Shown here: positions 44,290 through 53,382 of the stretch, piece after piece
Layout of the letters: each line of letters opens with the position of its first letter
Position numbering within the stretch: position 1 is the first letter of the stretch
Assembly (NCBI GenBank): GCA_013376735.1
Contig: VINJ01000001.1
Coordinates: 2,232,001 to 2,296,000 of the forward strand
Reading direction: 5' to 3'
DNA: 64,000 nucleotides
DNA from: a bacterium Scap17
Lineage (GTDB): Bacteria > Pseudomonadota > Gammaproteobacteria > Pseudomonadales > Halomonadaceae
The notes under the pieces: generated by a model
The model's database searches: none
The model's input: the letters and a program-made list of their open reading frames with translations, nothing else
What the model was told of the DNA's origin: nothing
Made by a program: the position numbers and the translations under genes

Positions 44290-45999
44290 ATGTCAGACAC
44301 CGATCGCCATGCCAATGACACCGCGCAGCAGACACACGCCCATAAGCACGAGCATAAGCACGGCCATAAGCACGAGCATGACTACGACTACCTCATCGTG
44401 GGCTCGGGCTTTGGCGGCTCGGTATGCGCGCATCGCCTGACCGAGAAAGGCTATCGCGTGGCGGTCATGGAACAAGGCAAGCGCTGGACACCGGACAACA
44501 TGCCCCGCTCCAACTGGCGGCTGAGTCGCTGGCTGTGGCGGCCGATGCTAGGCCTGCGCGGTTTCTTCACCATGAGCTTTTTCCGCCATGTCATCGTGCT
44601 GCATGGCAACGCGGTGGGCGGCGGCTCCATCACCTATGCGCAGACGCTGCTGGTGCCGCCCGACAAGGCGTGGGACAACGGCCAGTGGGCGGGGCTCAAC
44701 GACTGGCATGCGGTGATGCCGGCGCACTACGCCACGGCGAAGCAGATGCTCGGCGTGACCACCAATCGGATCATCGCGCCGGCGGATCACCACTTGAAAC
44801 GCATGGCACAAGTCGCCGGCTGCGAAGACACCTGGTACCCCACCGAGGTCGGCATCTTCTTCGGCCCCGAGGGAGAAAGCGCCACGCCAGCCGCTGGTAG
44901 CGCGCATCCAGACCCCTACTTCGCTGGCGAAGGACCTGAACGAAAAATCTGCATCGGCTGCGGTGGCTGCATGATGGGCTGCCGACATGGCGCCAAGAAC
45001 AGTCTCGACAAGAACTATCTGTATCTGGCCGAGAAGCACGGTGCCCAGGTGCACGCCAAGACCAAGGTGATCGATGTCGTGCCGCTCAATGGCAAGGCGG
45101 ATGGGGCCGATGGCTATGCGGTGACGACGGTGCCCTCCACCTTCGCCGGCCTCTATCTTGGCTTGGGCAAGCGCCGCGTCACCTGTCAGTCCATCGTCTT
45201 CGCGGGCTCGTCGCTCGGCACCCAGGAGTTGCTGTTCCACCTCAAGGACAAGGGCTCATTGCCGAACCTCTCGAACGCGCTGGGCAAGCGGGTGCGCACC
45301 AATGCGGAATCGTTGATCAGCTGTCGCATGCCGGACAGTCCCGATGACATGTCCAAGGGCATCGCAATCGGCTCCGGCATTCATATCGATGAGCACACCC
45401 ATATCGAAGCCACGCGCTATCCGGCGGGCTCCGACTTCATGGGGCTGCTGTTTACCGCGATGGCCAGGGGCAAGCCCGGCTGGACACGCCCCTTCTCGTG
45501 GCTCAAGGCCATGGCGAAGGTGGTGGCGGCCAATCCGCGCCGTGCGCTGAAATTCCAGCTGCCGTGGGGCTTCGCGAAGGAGACGATCATCTTTCTGTGC
45601 ATGCAGACGGCGGATGGCCACCTCAACATGACACTGAAACGCCTGTGGTACTGGCCGCTGCGCAAGGCGCTGGTCACCGAGGGCAAGCGCATCCCCACCT
45701 TCATCCCCGAGGCGAATGATTTCGTCACGCGTGGCGCAGAGGCCATCGGCGCCATCCCCGGCAGCAGCATCCCCGAGATACTCTTCAACATCCCGACCAC
45801 GGCGCACTGCATGGGCGGCGCGGCCATGGCGGCCTCCCCCGAGGAAGGCGTCTGCGATGGGCAAAATCGCGTCTTCCATTACCGCAACATGTTGATCTGT
45901 GACAGCTCGATGCTCGCCGCCAACCTGGGCGTCAATCCCAGCCTGACCATCACGGCACTGGCGGAACACGCGATGAGCCATATCCCGCGCAAGGAATGA
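44290..45999 (+). CDS. GMC-family oxidoreductase with Cys cluster and His-rich leader
   Basis: A 569-residue FAD oxidoreductase of the cholesterol-oxidase-like (ChoD) branch. FAD loop VGSGFGGS at residues 37-44. C221, C224, C227 and C231 (CIGCGGCMMGC) form a four-Cys cluster typical of this branch and suited to an Fe-S centre. The C-terminus has TTAHCMGGAAMA and the GVNPSLTITALAEHA GMC signature. The first 31 residues are His/Lys-rich (HAHKHEHKHGHKHEHD, residues 16-31), an unusual metal-binding-looking leader. Substrate is unknown; sterol or long-chain alcohol is the family expectation. Confidence 0.85.
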   Translation: MSDTDRHANDTAQQTHAHKHEHKHGHKHEHDYDYLIVGSGFGGSVCAHRLTEKGYRVAVMEQGKRWTPDNMPRSNWRLSRWLWRPMLGLRGFFTMSFFRHVIVLHGNAVGGGSITYAQTLLVPPDKAWDNGQWAGLNDWHAVMPAHYATAKQMLGVTTNRIIAPADHHLKRMAQVAGCEDTWYPTEVGIFFGPEGESATPAAGSAHPDPYFAGEGPERKICIGCGGCMMGCRHGAKNSLDKNYLYLAEKHGAQVHAKTKVIDVVPLNGKADGADGYAVTTVPSTFAGLYLGLGKRRVTCQSIVFAGSSLGTQELLFHLKDKGSLPNLSNALGKRVRTNAESLISCRMPDSPDDMSKGIAIGSGIHIDEHTHIEATRYPAGSDFMGLLFTAMARGKPGWTRPFSWLKAMAKVVAANPRRALKFQLPWGFAKETIIFLCMQTADGHLNMTLKRLWYWPLRKALVTEGKRIPTFIPEANDFVTRGAEAIGAIPGSSIPEILFNIPTTAHCMGGAAMAASPEEGVCDGQNRVFHYRNMLICDSSMLAANLGVNPSLTITALAEHAMSHIPRKE

Positions 46000-46153
46000 T
46001 CTGCAGGATGCGTGGTGTGGAATGTGCTGATGCAGGAAGTGCAGGTGTAGAGAGAAAGCGACGGCTGGTATCATTGCCCGCCAGCGTCTCAGGCCATCAT
46101 CTAAGACCAAGTGCCTACAACACGCGGGATCGATCAACACGGGAGCAACAGCA

Positions 46154-46381
46154 ATGAAACGGGTGTCACTCTTCAGCATGGCGAACTGCCCGCACTGCAA
46201 GACAGCCAAGCAGTATCTGGAGCAGCAGAAGATCGGCTTCCGCCTGGTGGATGTCCGCTCCCCCGCGGGACAGAAGGAATTCGCCAAGACAGGCTTTCGC
46301 AGCGTACCTGTCCTGAAAATTGGCGATCAGTTCTTGAAGGGATTCAGTGTCAAAGGCTTCAATCAGTTGTACAAAGGTTAG
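46154..46381 (+). CDS. Glutaredoxin/NrdH-like redox protein
   Basis: A 75-residue thioredoxin-fold protein. Active site C12-P-H-C15 (MANCPHCKTAKQYL) and the cis-Pro segment FRSVPVLKIGDQF are both present, and it ends in GFNQLYKG. The size and CPHC favour a glutaredoxin-like electron donor over thioredoxin. GGGAG lies upstream. It is the last GC-rich gene before an AT-rich region, i.e. it sits at the edge of the island. Confidence 0.88.
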   Translation: MKRVSLFSMANCPHCKTAKQYLEQQKIGFRLVDVRSPAGQKEFAKTGFRSVPVLKIGDQFLKGFSVKGFNQLYKG

Positions 46382-46672
46382 CTAACCAAACTTAGCGCAC
46401 TCGTTCACCGAGATACACTCCAATACTCCACAACAGTCGAATGCCAGATATCATAGACATTGAATCATTAACCATATAAATGCTTGCGGTGAGACGGCAA
46501 CATTTCATTAACCAAGACAGACTAAACTTCTAACTTTTCTGTCTAAACCTTAGGATGCAAGATCTCTTAATGAGCAAGAGGTTAAATTTTTTACTGTATA
46601 GCTTGAAACTTAACTCAAAGAATACTTATAAGCACGAACTTTCCTTATCTAAAGATCAGGCAAAAAATCACT
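46382..46672. other. AT-rich non-coding edge of an acquired segment
   Basis: About 290 bp of markedly AT-rich DNA with no supported gene. Base composition changes abruptly after the glutaredoxin gene. Confidence 0.6.
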
Positions 46673-47364
46673 TTAGGTATGCTTATATCTCTTTGCCATT
46701 ATTTCTGGGTCTTCATTCATGAGAGCCCCCATTAACTCGAAATTAACGCTAGGGGATTTGGTGAGAACATTCAGCATTTCTTTATCAACACTATTCTCAT
46801 ATTTCAGAACACCGCCATACCTTTTTCCCACCCTCTTACTAATATACCTTTCTGCTTCCTTAGGAAACTCTTTTAAAAAGTTATCAAAACTTATAATTAA
46901 ATCATCTGTTAAAGCTATAACACGCTCATTAATATCAACTATAGCTATAAGAAAAGCCACGCCGAGAGTTTCTAGAATTTCATCCTCCGATAGCTTCCTC
47001 ATCATCGGTCCATCTATTTTGTCACGAAGTTTCATCCTCATCTCTTCATTCAACTCATCCCTTTTGCTCCAGAAAGTTAACAATGAATTGTAATTGTGAA
47101 ACATAGCTTTAATCTTTAAAATATTGCACCAATGAGCTGATGAGTCTTTCCCAGAACTAGCTAAAAAAGATAACTCATGCATGTTCTCAGATAATTTATC
47201 AACATCAATAAGTATACTAGGGATAGCAAGTAACCGTTGAATAGGATGACTCTCTAATGTGCCAATATAATTATACTTTATCGCTATTAAATTGGACCTT
47301 GCAGACTCCGCATCCAATATTAGCTTATTGATAGAGTCGATTTTATTCTTTTCAACCTTAAGCT
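46673..47364 (-). pseudogene. 3' part of a membrane-protein gene split by IS30
   Basis: Residues after the insertion point of a gene whose 5' part is at 48467-48671. The frame is open from the stop at 46673 up to and across the IS edge, so the TTG at 47317 is not a real start. This part reads KLKVEKNKIDSINKLILDAE and onward: a coiled-coil-like helix, then a mostly helical cytoplasmic domain (QRLLAIPSILIDVDKLSENM, HELSFLASSGKDSSAHWC) to the end MAKRYKHT. AT-rich codon use, unlike flanking genes. The family is not recognised. The fragment is unlikely to be made unless the IS supplies a promoter. Confidence 0.85.
47362..47364. repeat. IS30 target-site duplication, left copy (GCT)
   Basis: GCT here matches GCT at 48467-48469 on the other side of the element. 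Confidence 0.8.
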
Positions 47365-48466
47365 CCTGAATTCAAGCAATAAGCGCAGCACCTGCAGTAT
47401 CCAGCCCACCTGAGTATTCCCCTAGAAACACCTGCGCCGGTGTCCGGTAGCCGAGTCGCTTTCGAGGACGGTCATTCAGCTTTTCGACCACCTTGCGTAG
47501 CTCTGCATTGCTGACCTGACGAAAATCCGTTCCTTTGGGGAAGTACTGCCGTATCAGGCCATTCGTATTCTCGTTGGTCCCACGCTGTCCAGAGCAGTAG
47601 GGATCGCAGAAGTACATCGCCGCCGTCACGGCCTTGGCCACCGCTTCGTGGCCAGCGAATTCCGATCCATTGTCCAGTGTGATCGTCTGGACCGCTCCCC
47701 GACGCGGCTTCAACAAGCGGATCATGGCTGCTTGTGTCAACTCGGCCGAGATCTTGGGCAATCGTGCCGCCAGTAAATAGCCACTGCGACGCTCGACCAG
47801 CGTGACAAGGCCTGATTGCTTGTGCCCCTGTATCACGGTATCGCCCTCCCAGTGGCCGATGAAGCGCCGGTCATCAATCTCATCTGGGCGGTGCTCGATA
47901 CCGACTCGATTGGGGATCTTGCCCAACCCGGCGCTCTTGGCGTGCGTGCGGTGCTTATTGCGGCGTTTAGGCTGACGGAGATGCCGCCAAAGGTCACCAC
48001 CCCGTGCCTTGTCGTCCCAGATCAAGGAGTAGATCCATTGATGACTGACACTAACGCCAGCCAAGGGCGCCATGAAGCCACTGATTTGCTGTGGGCTCCA
48101 CTCCTCACGTAGCCGACCGGCAACGGCGGCCATCATGCCTGGAAGGCGCTTTGTCCACTTGTTAGCAGTGCGGCGCCGATGATCACTGAGTATCTGAGCC
48201 TGCTCGGGATCATAGCCATTAGCGGTGGCGTTACGGCGAATTTCACGGCTGATCGTGCTGCTGTGGAGGTTCAGCTCCCTGCCGATCTGGCGCTGGCTCA
48301 TGCCCAAGTCATAACGGGCGTGGATCTGATATCGTTGGGTCTGGGTCAGCTGTCGGTATTCCATACTCTGCTTCACTTTGGTCGGTGAGCCGAGAAGGGT
48401 ACCGGCGCTGGCCCTCCTGCCTCTACCGTGCGGTCCAAAGTGCTGCGGTTATTCTATGAATCCAGG
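47365..48466 (-). mobile_element. IS30-family insertion sequence, intact (about 1.1 kb)
   Basis: Ends are 27-bp imperfect inverted repeats: CCTGAATTCAAGCAATAAGC... at 47365-47391, and the complement of CCTGGATTCATAGAATAACC... ending at 48466. They agree at about 22 of 27 positions and share CGCAGCAC at the inner end. GCT flanks both sides as a 3-bp target duplication. One complete transposase gene is inside. Deleting the element plus one GCT restores the interrupted host gene in frame, confirming the boundaries. Confidence 0.92.
47372..48376 (-). CDS. IS30-family transposase
   Basis: A 334-residue DDE transposase. N-terminal HTH at about residues 8-48 (MSQRQIGRELNLHSSTISREIRRN). Catalytic triad D179 (HWEGDT), D235 (TLDNGSEF) and E269 (RGTNENTNG); the 33-residue D-E spacing is the IS30 hallmark. 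The stop lies 5 bp inside the terminal repeat. Start is GTG at 48376 or ATG at 48364. No frameshift or stop is seen, so it should be active. GC content is much higher than the AT-rich DNA it sits in. Confidence 0.96.
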   Translation of the reverse strand: MKQSMEYRQLTQTQRYQIHARYDLGMSQRQIGRELNLHSSTISREIRRNATANGYDPEQAQILSDHRRRTANKWTKRLPGMMAAVAGRLREEWSPQQISGFMAPLAGVSVSHQWIYSLIWDDKARGGDLWRHLRQPKRRNKHRTHAKSAGLGKIPNRVGIEHRPDEIDDRRFIGHWEGDTVIQGHKQSGLVTLVERRSGYLLAARLPKISAELTQAAMIRLLKPRRGAVQTITLDNGSEFAGHEAVAKAVTAAMYFCDPYCSGQRGTNENTNGLIRQYFPKGTDFRQVSNAELRKVVEKLNDRPRKRLGYRTPAQVFLGEYSGGLDTAGAALIA

Positions 48467-48671
48467 GCTTATCTTGACTATTGAAGGCGAGGTAGGCAGC
48501 AATTGCACCGAGGGCAGCAGAGAGGAAAGGGCTAGCTAAAGGAAAAACATATTCTGAAAAAATATCGACATTTGCTCCCGTGGAATAGGACAAAGGTAAA
48601 TATATTACATGCGAACTCAAGCATTCAGACAAAAGACTATAGCAACCGCTAAACTCATATCCGCTTGTCAT
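48467..48671 (-). pseudogene. 5' part of the IS30-split membrane-protein gene
   Basis: Starts at ATG 48671 with AGGG about 8 bases upstream. It encodes MTSGYEFSGCYSLLSECL and on to a single strong membrane segment (VFPLASPFLSAALGAIAAYL), then FNSQDK at the IS edge. With one GCT removed, 205 nt here plus 689 nt from 47361 down make 894 nt, exactly 298 codons with the stop, giving a 297-residue membrane-anchored protein. As it stands, translation runs into the IS and stops after about 18 more codons. Confidence 0.85.
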
Positions 48672-48868
48672 TAACAAACCCTTTTAAAAATTAAAAAGAC
48701 ATATTAGCAGCGCGCAAAACATCAATATAACAGAGAAATCAAATACTAACACCTTATCATAAGAACCTATATTTATCTTTCTTAACCAACCGGAAGTCAA
48801 CAATATGACACGACACTATAGTACAACACAACCAACTCTAATAATAAATAATTCACAAATGCATGCAG

Positions 48869-49534
48869 TTACTCAACCTCATGTAACCGCTCAATGTTCG
48901 CCACTAGATCCGTAAACCTCTCCCCCTGGATATGCACGTGATCCTTCAGCGCCTGTTCTGCAGCAGCGGCGTCGCCGGCTTCGATGGCGGCGACGATGGC
49001 TTCGTGCTCGGCGTAGGAGCTGTACATGCGGTGGCGGACGTGAAGTTGCAGGCGGCGGTAAGGCTTGAGGATGGCGTGCAGGCGCGTGGCTTCTTCGGTG
49101 AGGAAGGCGTTGTGGCTGGCGCGGTAGAGACAGTGATGAAAGAGGCCGTTCTCGTAGTAGTAACCATTGGCGTCGTCGGCTTCCAGGCGTTCACGGCAGG
49201 CGGCGTGGGCGTCCTTGAGTTCAGAAAGCTCCTGCGGGGTGATGCGCCGAGCGGCGAGCCGACCACACATGGCTTCCAGTTCTGCCATGACTTCAAAGCG
49301 TTCCACCAGCTCCGAGACGCCCAGCTGCGTCACGAAGGTGCCGCGCTTGGGCACCACCTTCACCATGCCGGAGGCGGCCAACTGCTGCAGCGCCTCGCGG
49401 ATCGGCGTGCGTGAGCATTGGTACTCGCGCCCCAGCGCTTCGGGATCGAGCTTAGTGCCCGGCGGGAAGCGCCCTTCGACGATGGCATCTTCGAGCAGAT
49501 CGCGAAGGCGCTGGGTGTGGGACATCTTGATCAT
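48869..49534 (-). CDS. GntR/FCD-family repressor (MatR-like)
   Basis: A 221-residue regulator with a winged HTH (residues 5-72, including LDPEALGREYQCSRTPIREALQQL) and an FCD sensor domain (about 80-210) with the metal/ligand residues typical of the fold (FHHCLYRASHN, SYAEHEAIVAAIEAGD). It is divergent from the malonate genes, and a perfect TTGTATACAA operator lies upstream of matA, the sequence known for rhizobial MatR. It most likely represses malonate use until malonate or malonyl-CoA is present. AAGGA precedes the ATG. Confidence 0.87.
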   Translation of the reverse strand: MIKMSHTQRLRDLLEDAIVEGRFPPGTKLDPEALGREYQCSRTPIREALQQLAASGMVKVVPKRGTFVTQLGVSELVERFEVMAELEAMCGRLAARRITPQELSELKDAHAACRERLEADDANGYYYENGLFHHCLYRASHNAFLTEEATRLHAILKPYRRLQLHVRHRMYSSYAEHEAIVAAIEAGDAAAAEQALKDHVHIQGERFTDLVANIERLHEVE

Positions 49535-49819
49535 CTTCGGCGTCCTTGTACTGTGACCTGGCGGCTGTTCTCGCTGAAGCGGTCTTGATGGGACATCGCT
49601 TGTCAGTTGCTGTGACCTTGTCAGTCACCATGAACGTGTCAGCAGCGGTGATTCTGAAAGCGACCTTCTTATTGTTGCGCCTTTGCTTTTACAGTAGAAA
49701 TTGATTCACCGCTGTCACGCCCACCACCACGCGCTTCAGGCTTTGCTCCCCTGCCCTCATTGAACAGGGGATGCAGCCGCACAGGAAACTGACTTTAGTC
49801 GTGTCTAGCATCCCAAGGC

Positions 49820-49860
49820 TTGACGCTAGCACATCAGACGCCTATCTGTTGTATACAACA
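49820..49860 (+). promoter_or_regulatory. matA promoter and MatR-type operator
   Basis: -35 TTGACG (49820-49825), 17-bp spacer, weak -10 TATCTG (49843-49848). The perfect palindrome TGTTGTATACAACA (49847-49860) overlaps the -10 end and start point, placed for repression. The rest of the 423-bp gap between the divergent genes shows nothing else firm. Confidence 0.75.
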
Positions 49861-49957
49861 AGACGAAGCCAAATATTCAAGTCTCAGACGCCATACTGAG
49901 CAATAGACAGGAATCAGCCACCACAGCTTCGCGTCTCGCGCCTTGAGGAAGACCGCC

Positions 49958-51427
49958 ATGAACATCAATCTGAGTTTTCTGCAGGACCTGCTGACCCATG
50001 TCGGCCAGCGTGCCCGCCAGCAGGTCGGCCTCTCGCCCGGCGCCGGCAATGAAGACACCGCCCTCGCCCGCCTGACCGAGAGCTGCCACAACCTCACCGA
50101 GAGCAGCGGTGAGGCCTCGCGCATCATGATGGCCCAGCGGGCGCTGGAGGATTATCAGCAGCTGGACCACGAGCAGCGCCTCGCCTTCTTCCGCGTGCTG
50201 GCCGAGCACTACGCCGCCGATGAAGACCGCATCCACGCCGCCTACGCCGCCTATCGCGACTCCCCGGACAACGCCAACCTGAGCACACTGTTCGCCGCCA
50301 GCGAACCCAGGCGCCAATCGCTGTTGCGCCGTCTGAACCTGTGCCCCGGCGGCACCTATGAAATCGTGCGCATGCGCGCCGACCTTCTCAAGCTCATCAA
50401 GCAGAATCCGGAGCTCAAGCCGCTGGATGCCGACTTCGCGCACCTGTTCGCCTCCTGGTTCAATCGCGGCTTCCTGATGCTGGAGGCCATCGACTGGAAC
50501 ACCCCCGCGGCGGTGCTGGAGAAGATCATCCGCTATGAGGCGGTGCATGCCATCCAGGACTGGAGCGACCTGCGCGGACGTCTCGACCCCGAGGACCGCC
50601 GCTGCTACGCCTTCTTCCACCCGGCCATCGGCGATGAGCCGCTGATCTTCGTCGAGGTGGCGCTGTGCAAGGGCGTACCCAACAACATCCAGCATCTGCT
50701 CGCCAACAGCGGCCAGACCACCGAGCGCGAGGCGGACACCGCCGTCTTCTACAGCATCAGCAATTGCCAGAAGGGCCTGAAAGGCATCTCGTTCGGCAAC
50801 TTCCTGATCAAGCAGGTGGTGCAGGAGCTGCAGCGCGAACTGCCCAACCTCAGCCGCTTCGTCACCCTCTCACCGGTGCCCGGCTTCAGTCAGTGGCTCG
50901 AACGCGCACGTGATGAGGAAGGCCTGGAAGTCTCCGACCTGCTGGCCCATCACCTGCAGCACGATGACTGGATGAATGACGAGGAGGCCCAGCAGAAGAT
51001 GGCGCCGGAGCTGCGCGCCCTCGCCGCCCATTATCTGGTCAACGTCAAGCATCGCAGCGGCCAGCCGATGGACCCGGTCGCGCGCTTCCACCTCGGCAAC
51101 GGCGCCAGCCTGCATCGCCTCAACTGGCCCGGCGATACCTCGCCCAATGGCCGCCAGCAGGCCCACGGCCTGATGGTGAATTACCTCTATGAGCCGCACC
51201 GCATCGAGCAGAATCACGAGGCCTTCAGCCGCAACGACAGCGTGGTGTGCAGCAGCGAGGTCAAGAAGGAATCGAAAGCCAACAAGGAACTGGCCAAGGC
51301 GCCGAAGCGCGAGGCCAGAAAAGAAAGTGAGCTTCTGTCATCAAAAGCAGCCGAACAGCCGCCCGCGCCGAAGTCGGCTGCTGATGCCAACGACAGCAAG
51401 CCAGCGCCTGAGTCTTTGAAGGAATGA
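49958..51427 (+). CDS. matA: Malonyl-CoA decarboxylase
   Basis: Converts malonyl-CoA to acetyl-CoA and CO2, the last step of malonate catabolism in the Mat pathway. The 489-residue product has the N-terminal four-helix domain (about 1-150) and the GNAT-like catalytic domain with FFHPAIGDEPLIFVEVAL, STLFAASEPRRQ earlier, and VARFHLGNGASLHRLNWPGD near the active site (His/Ser-containing). The last 55 residues are a Lys/Glu/Ser/Ala-rich tail. GAGGAA sets the ATG at 49958. First gene of the operon. A degenerate tandem repeat begins at its stop. Confidence 0.94.
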   Translation: MNINLSFLQDLLTHVGQRARQQVGLSPGAGNEDTALARLTESCHNLTESSGEASRIMMAQRALEDYQQLDHEQRLAFFRVLAEHYAADEDRIHAAYAAYRDSPDNANLSTLFAASEPRRQSLLRRLNLCPGGTYEIVRMRADLLKLIKQNPELKPLDADFAHLFASWFNRGFLMLEAIDWNTPAAVLEKIIRYEAVHAIQDWSDLRGRLDPEDRRCYAFFHPAIGDEPLIFVEVALCKGVPNNIQHLLANSGQTTEREADTAVFYSISNCQKGLKGISFGNFLIKQVVQELQRELPNLSRFVTLSPVPGFSQWLERARDEEGLEVSDLLAHHLQHDDWMNDEEAQQKMAPELRALAAHYLVNVKHRSGQPMDPVARFHLGNGASLHRLNWPGDTSPNGRQQAHGLMVNYLYEPHRIEQNHEAFSRNDSVVCSSEVKKESKANKELAKAPKREARKESELLSSKAAEQPPAPKSAADANDSKPAPESLKE

Positions 51428-51466
51428 GCCGCTTGAAGAATAAGCCACTCAAAGAATGAATCGCTC
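51416..51466 (+). repeat. Degenerate 17-nt tandem repeat over the matA stop
   Basis: Three imperfect units beginning TTGAAG or CAAAG, each with AATGA or AATAA, so stop codons recur after the real one at 51425-51427. Confidence 0.65.
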
Positions 51467-51527
51467 GGCAGGCACGCCGCCTGCCGGAGCACGCCTCACT
51501 ACAAAAACAATGCCATTGGAGCCAATG

Positions 51528-53087
51528 ATGCCTCACGCCAACCACGACAACCTCTATCTGCAATTCGCGCGCAACTTCGATGAGCGCCCGGATGCCACCT
51601 TCCTCGACACCATCAAAGGCCACGGCTACACCTTCGCCGAGGCACGCAGCGCCGCCGGTCAGATGGCCACCGCGCTACGCGAGCTGGGCGTGACACCTGG
51701 CGACCGCGTCGCGGTGCAGATCGACAAGAGCTGCGAGACCGTCATCCTGTATCTGGCCTGCCTGCAGGTCGGGGCGGTCTATCTGCCGCTGAATACCGCC
51801 TATACCGGCGAAGAAATCCGCTACTTCCTGGGCGACGCCGGGCCGCACCTGTATGTCTGCCAGCCCAGGGTGCTGGAGACGGCGCGCGCACTGGGCAAGG
51901 AATGTGGTGTGCCACGTGTCGAGAGTCTGGGCACCGAGCAGGACGGCAGCCTGATGGTGCAGGCACGCCAGTGCAGCGCGAGCCACGAGGTCGAGCCACG
52001 CGCCGCCGATGATCTCGCTGCCATTCTGTATACCTCCGGCACCACCGGCCGCAGCAAGGGCGCGATGCTGACCCACGCCAACCTGGCCTCCAACTGCCAG
52101 GCACTGGCCGAGACCTGGCGCTTCAGCGCGGACGACCACCTGATCCACGCCCTGCCCATCTTCCATACCCACGGGCTGTTCGTGGCCTGCAATATCGTGC
52201 TGACCGTCGGCGCCTCGATGACCTTCCTGCCCAAGTTCGATGCCGAGCAGATTCTGGATCTGATGCCGCGCTCCAGCGTCTTGATGGGCGTGCCGACCTT
52301 CTACACGCGCCTGCTGGAGTCCGAGCGCCTCAACCGCGAGACGACCGCCGGCATGCGTCTGTTCGTCTCCGGTTCCGCACCGCTGCTCAGCGAAACCCAC
52401 AGCGAATTCAGCGCACGCACCGGCCACGCGATTCTCGAGCGCTACGGCATGACCGAGACCAACATGAACACCTCCAATCCCTACGACGGCGAGCGCCGTC
52501 CGGGCACGGTGGGCATGGCGCTGCCCGGCAGCGAGGTGCGCGTCACCGACCGCGAGACAGGCGCCATCCTGCCGCGTGGCGAGACAGGCCTGATCGAGGT
52601 GCGCGGTGCCAATGTCTTCAAGGGCTACTGGAAGATGCCGGAGAAGACCGCCAGCGAATTCCGCGAGGATGGCTTCTTCATCACCGGCGATCTCGGCCAT
52701 ATCGATGCCGATGGCTATCTGTGCATCAGCGGCCGCGACAAGGACCTGATCATTTCCGGCGGCTACAACATCTACCCGAAGGAGGTGGAGCTGCTGATCG
52801 ATGACATGCCCGGCGTCAACGAATCGGCGGTGTTCGGCGTGCCCCACCCAGACTTCGGCGAAGGCGTCTGCGCGGTGGTGGTGATGCAGCCCGGCCACCA
52901 GGACAGCCTCGATGAAGCGGCGGTGCTCGCCGCCCTCAGCGACAAGCTGGCACGCTACAAGCAGCCCAAGCGGGTGTTCTTCATCGACAGCCTGCCACGC
53001 AACGTGATGGGCAAGGTGCAGAAGAAACAGCTGCGCGAGGAGTATGCCGAGCTGTTCGCCCCTGAGCCAGCCCGCTCACACGGTTGA
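51528..53087 (+). CDS. matB: Malonyl-CoA synthetase
   Basis: ATP-dependent acyl-CoA ligase activating malonate. The 519-residue product has the adenylate-forming motifs YTSGTTGRSKGAMLTHANL, the ALPIFHTHGLF segment typical of MatB, LERYGMTETNMNTSNPYDGERR, GDLGHIDADGYLCISGRDKD and catalytic-Lys region RNVMGKVQKKQL. GGAG is 6 bases before the ATG at 51528; in-frame ATGs at 51510 and 51525 are possible. It follows matA by 100 bp and precedes the malonate transporter genes. Confidence 0.94.
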   Translation: MPHANHDNLYLQFARNFDERPDATFLDTIKGHGYTFAEARSAAGQMATALRELGVTPGDRVAVQIDKSCETVILYLACLQVGAVYLPLNTAYTGEEIRYFLGDAGPHLYVCQPRVLETARALGKECGVPRVESLGTEQDGSLMVQARQCSASHEVEPRAADDLAAILYTSGTTGRSKGAMLTHANLASNCQALAETWRFSADDHLIHALPIFHTHGLFVACNIVLTVGASMTFLPKFDAEQILDLMPRSSVLMGVPTFYTRLLESERLNRETTAGMRLFVSGSAPLLSETHSEFSARTGHAILERYGMTETNMNTSNPYDGERRPGTVGMALPGSEVRVTDRETGAILPRGETGLIEVRGANVFKGYWKMPEKTASEFREDGFFITGDLGHIDADGYLCISGRDKDLIISGGYNIYPKEVELLIDDMPGVNESAVFGVPHPDFGEGVCAVVVMQPGHQDSLDEAAVLAALSDKLARYKQPKRVFFIDSLPRNVMGKVQKKQLREEYAELFAPEPARSHG

Positions 53088-53142
53088 GCCAGCCCTGTCA
53101 CCTTTTCCACCCCTGTCAGGCCCGACACCTGACACCCTCGTG

Positions 53143-53181
53143 CCACCGGCATGGCGTGACGCCATCACGTCATGCCGGTGG
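53143..53181. repeat. Nested inverted repeat between matB and madL
   Basis: CCACCGGCATG / CATGCCGGTGG outer arms, with ATGGCGTGACGCCAT nested inside. No T-run. It could attenuate read-through or protect the upstream message; the rest of the 295-bp gap shows no gene. Confidence 0.7.
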
Positions 53182-53382
53182 GTTCACTCACCCTCAAGCC
53201 CTGCAAAGGACAGACAAAAGACAGGCAAAGGACGCGCAATAGTCAGACACAAGACACGCAACGCCAGGCTAGCCAACCTGAATAAAGAGATAAGTTAAAT
53301 AAATCAGATAGACGACAAGACGCCACACTGATTCACCACCACTTCACCACCACTCACCACAACAACAAGAAGGTATTACGCC

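Noticed and set aside
47317-47317. TTG as the start of an intact 214-residue AT-rich gene
   Set aside because: The frame is open further upstream to the IS30 edge and continues in frame with the part beyond the element, so this is an internal codon of a split gene.
46382-48868. Prophage or integrative element
   Set aside because: No integrase, phage structural gene, att-like repeat or tRNA is present; only an IS30 and an AT-rich gene it disrupted.
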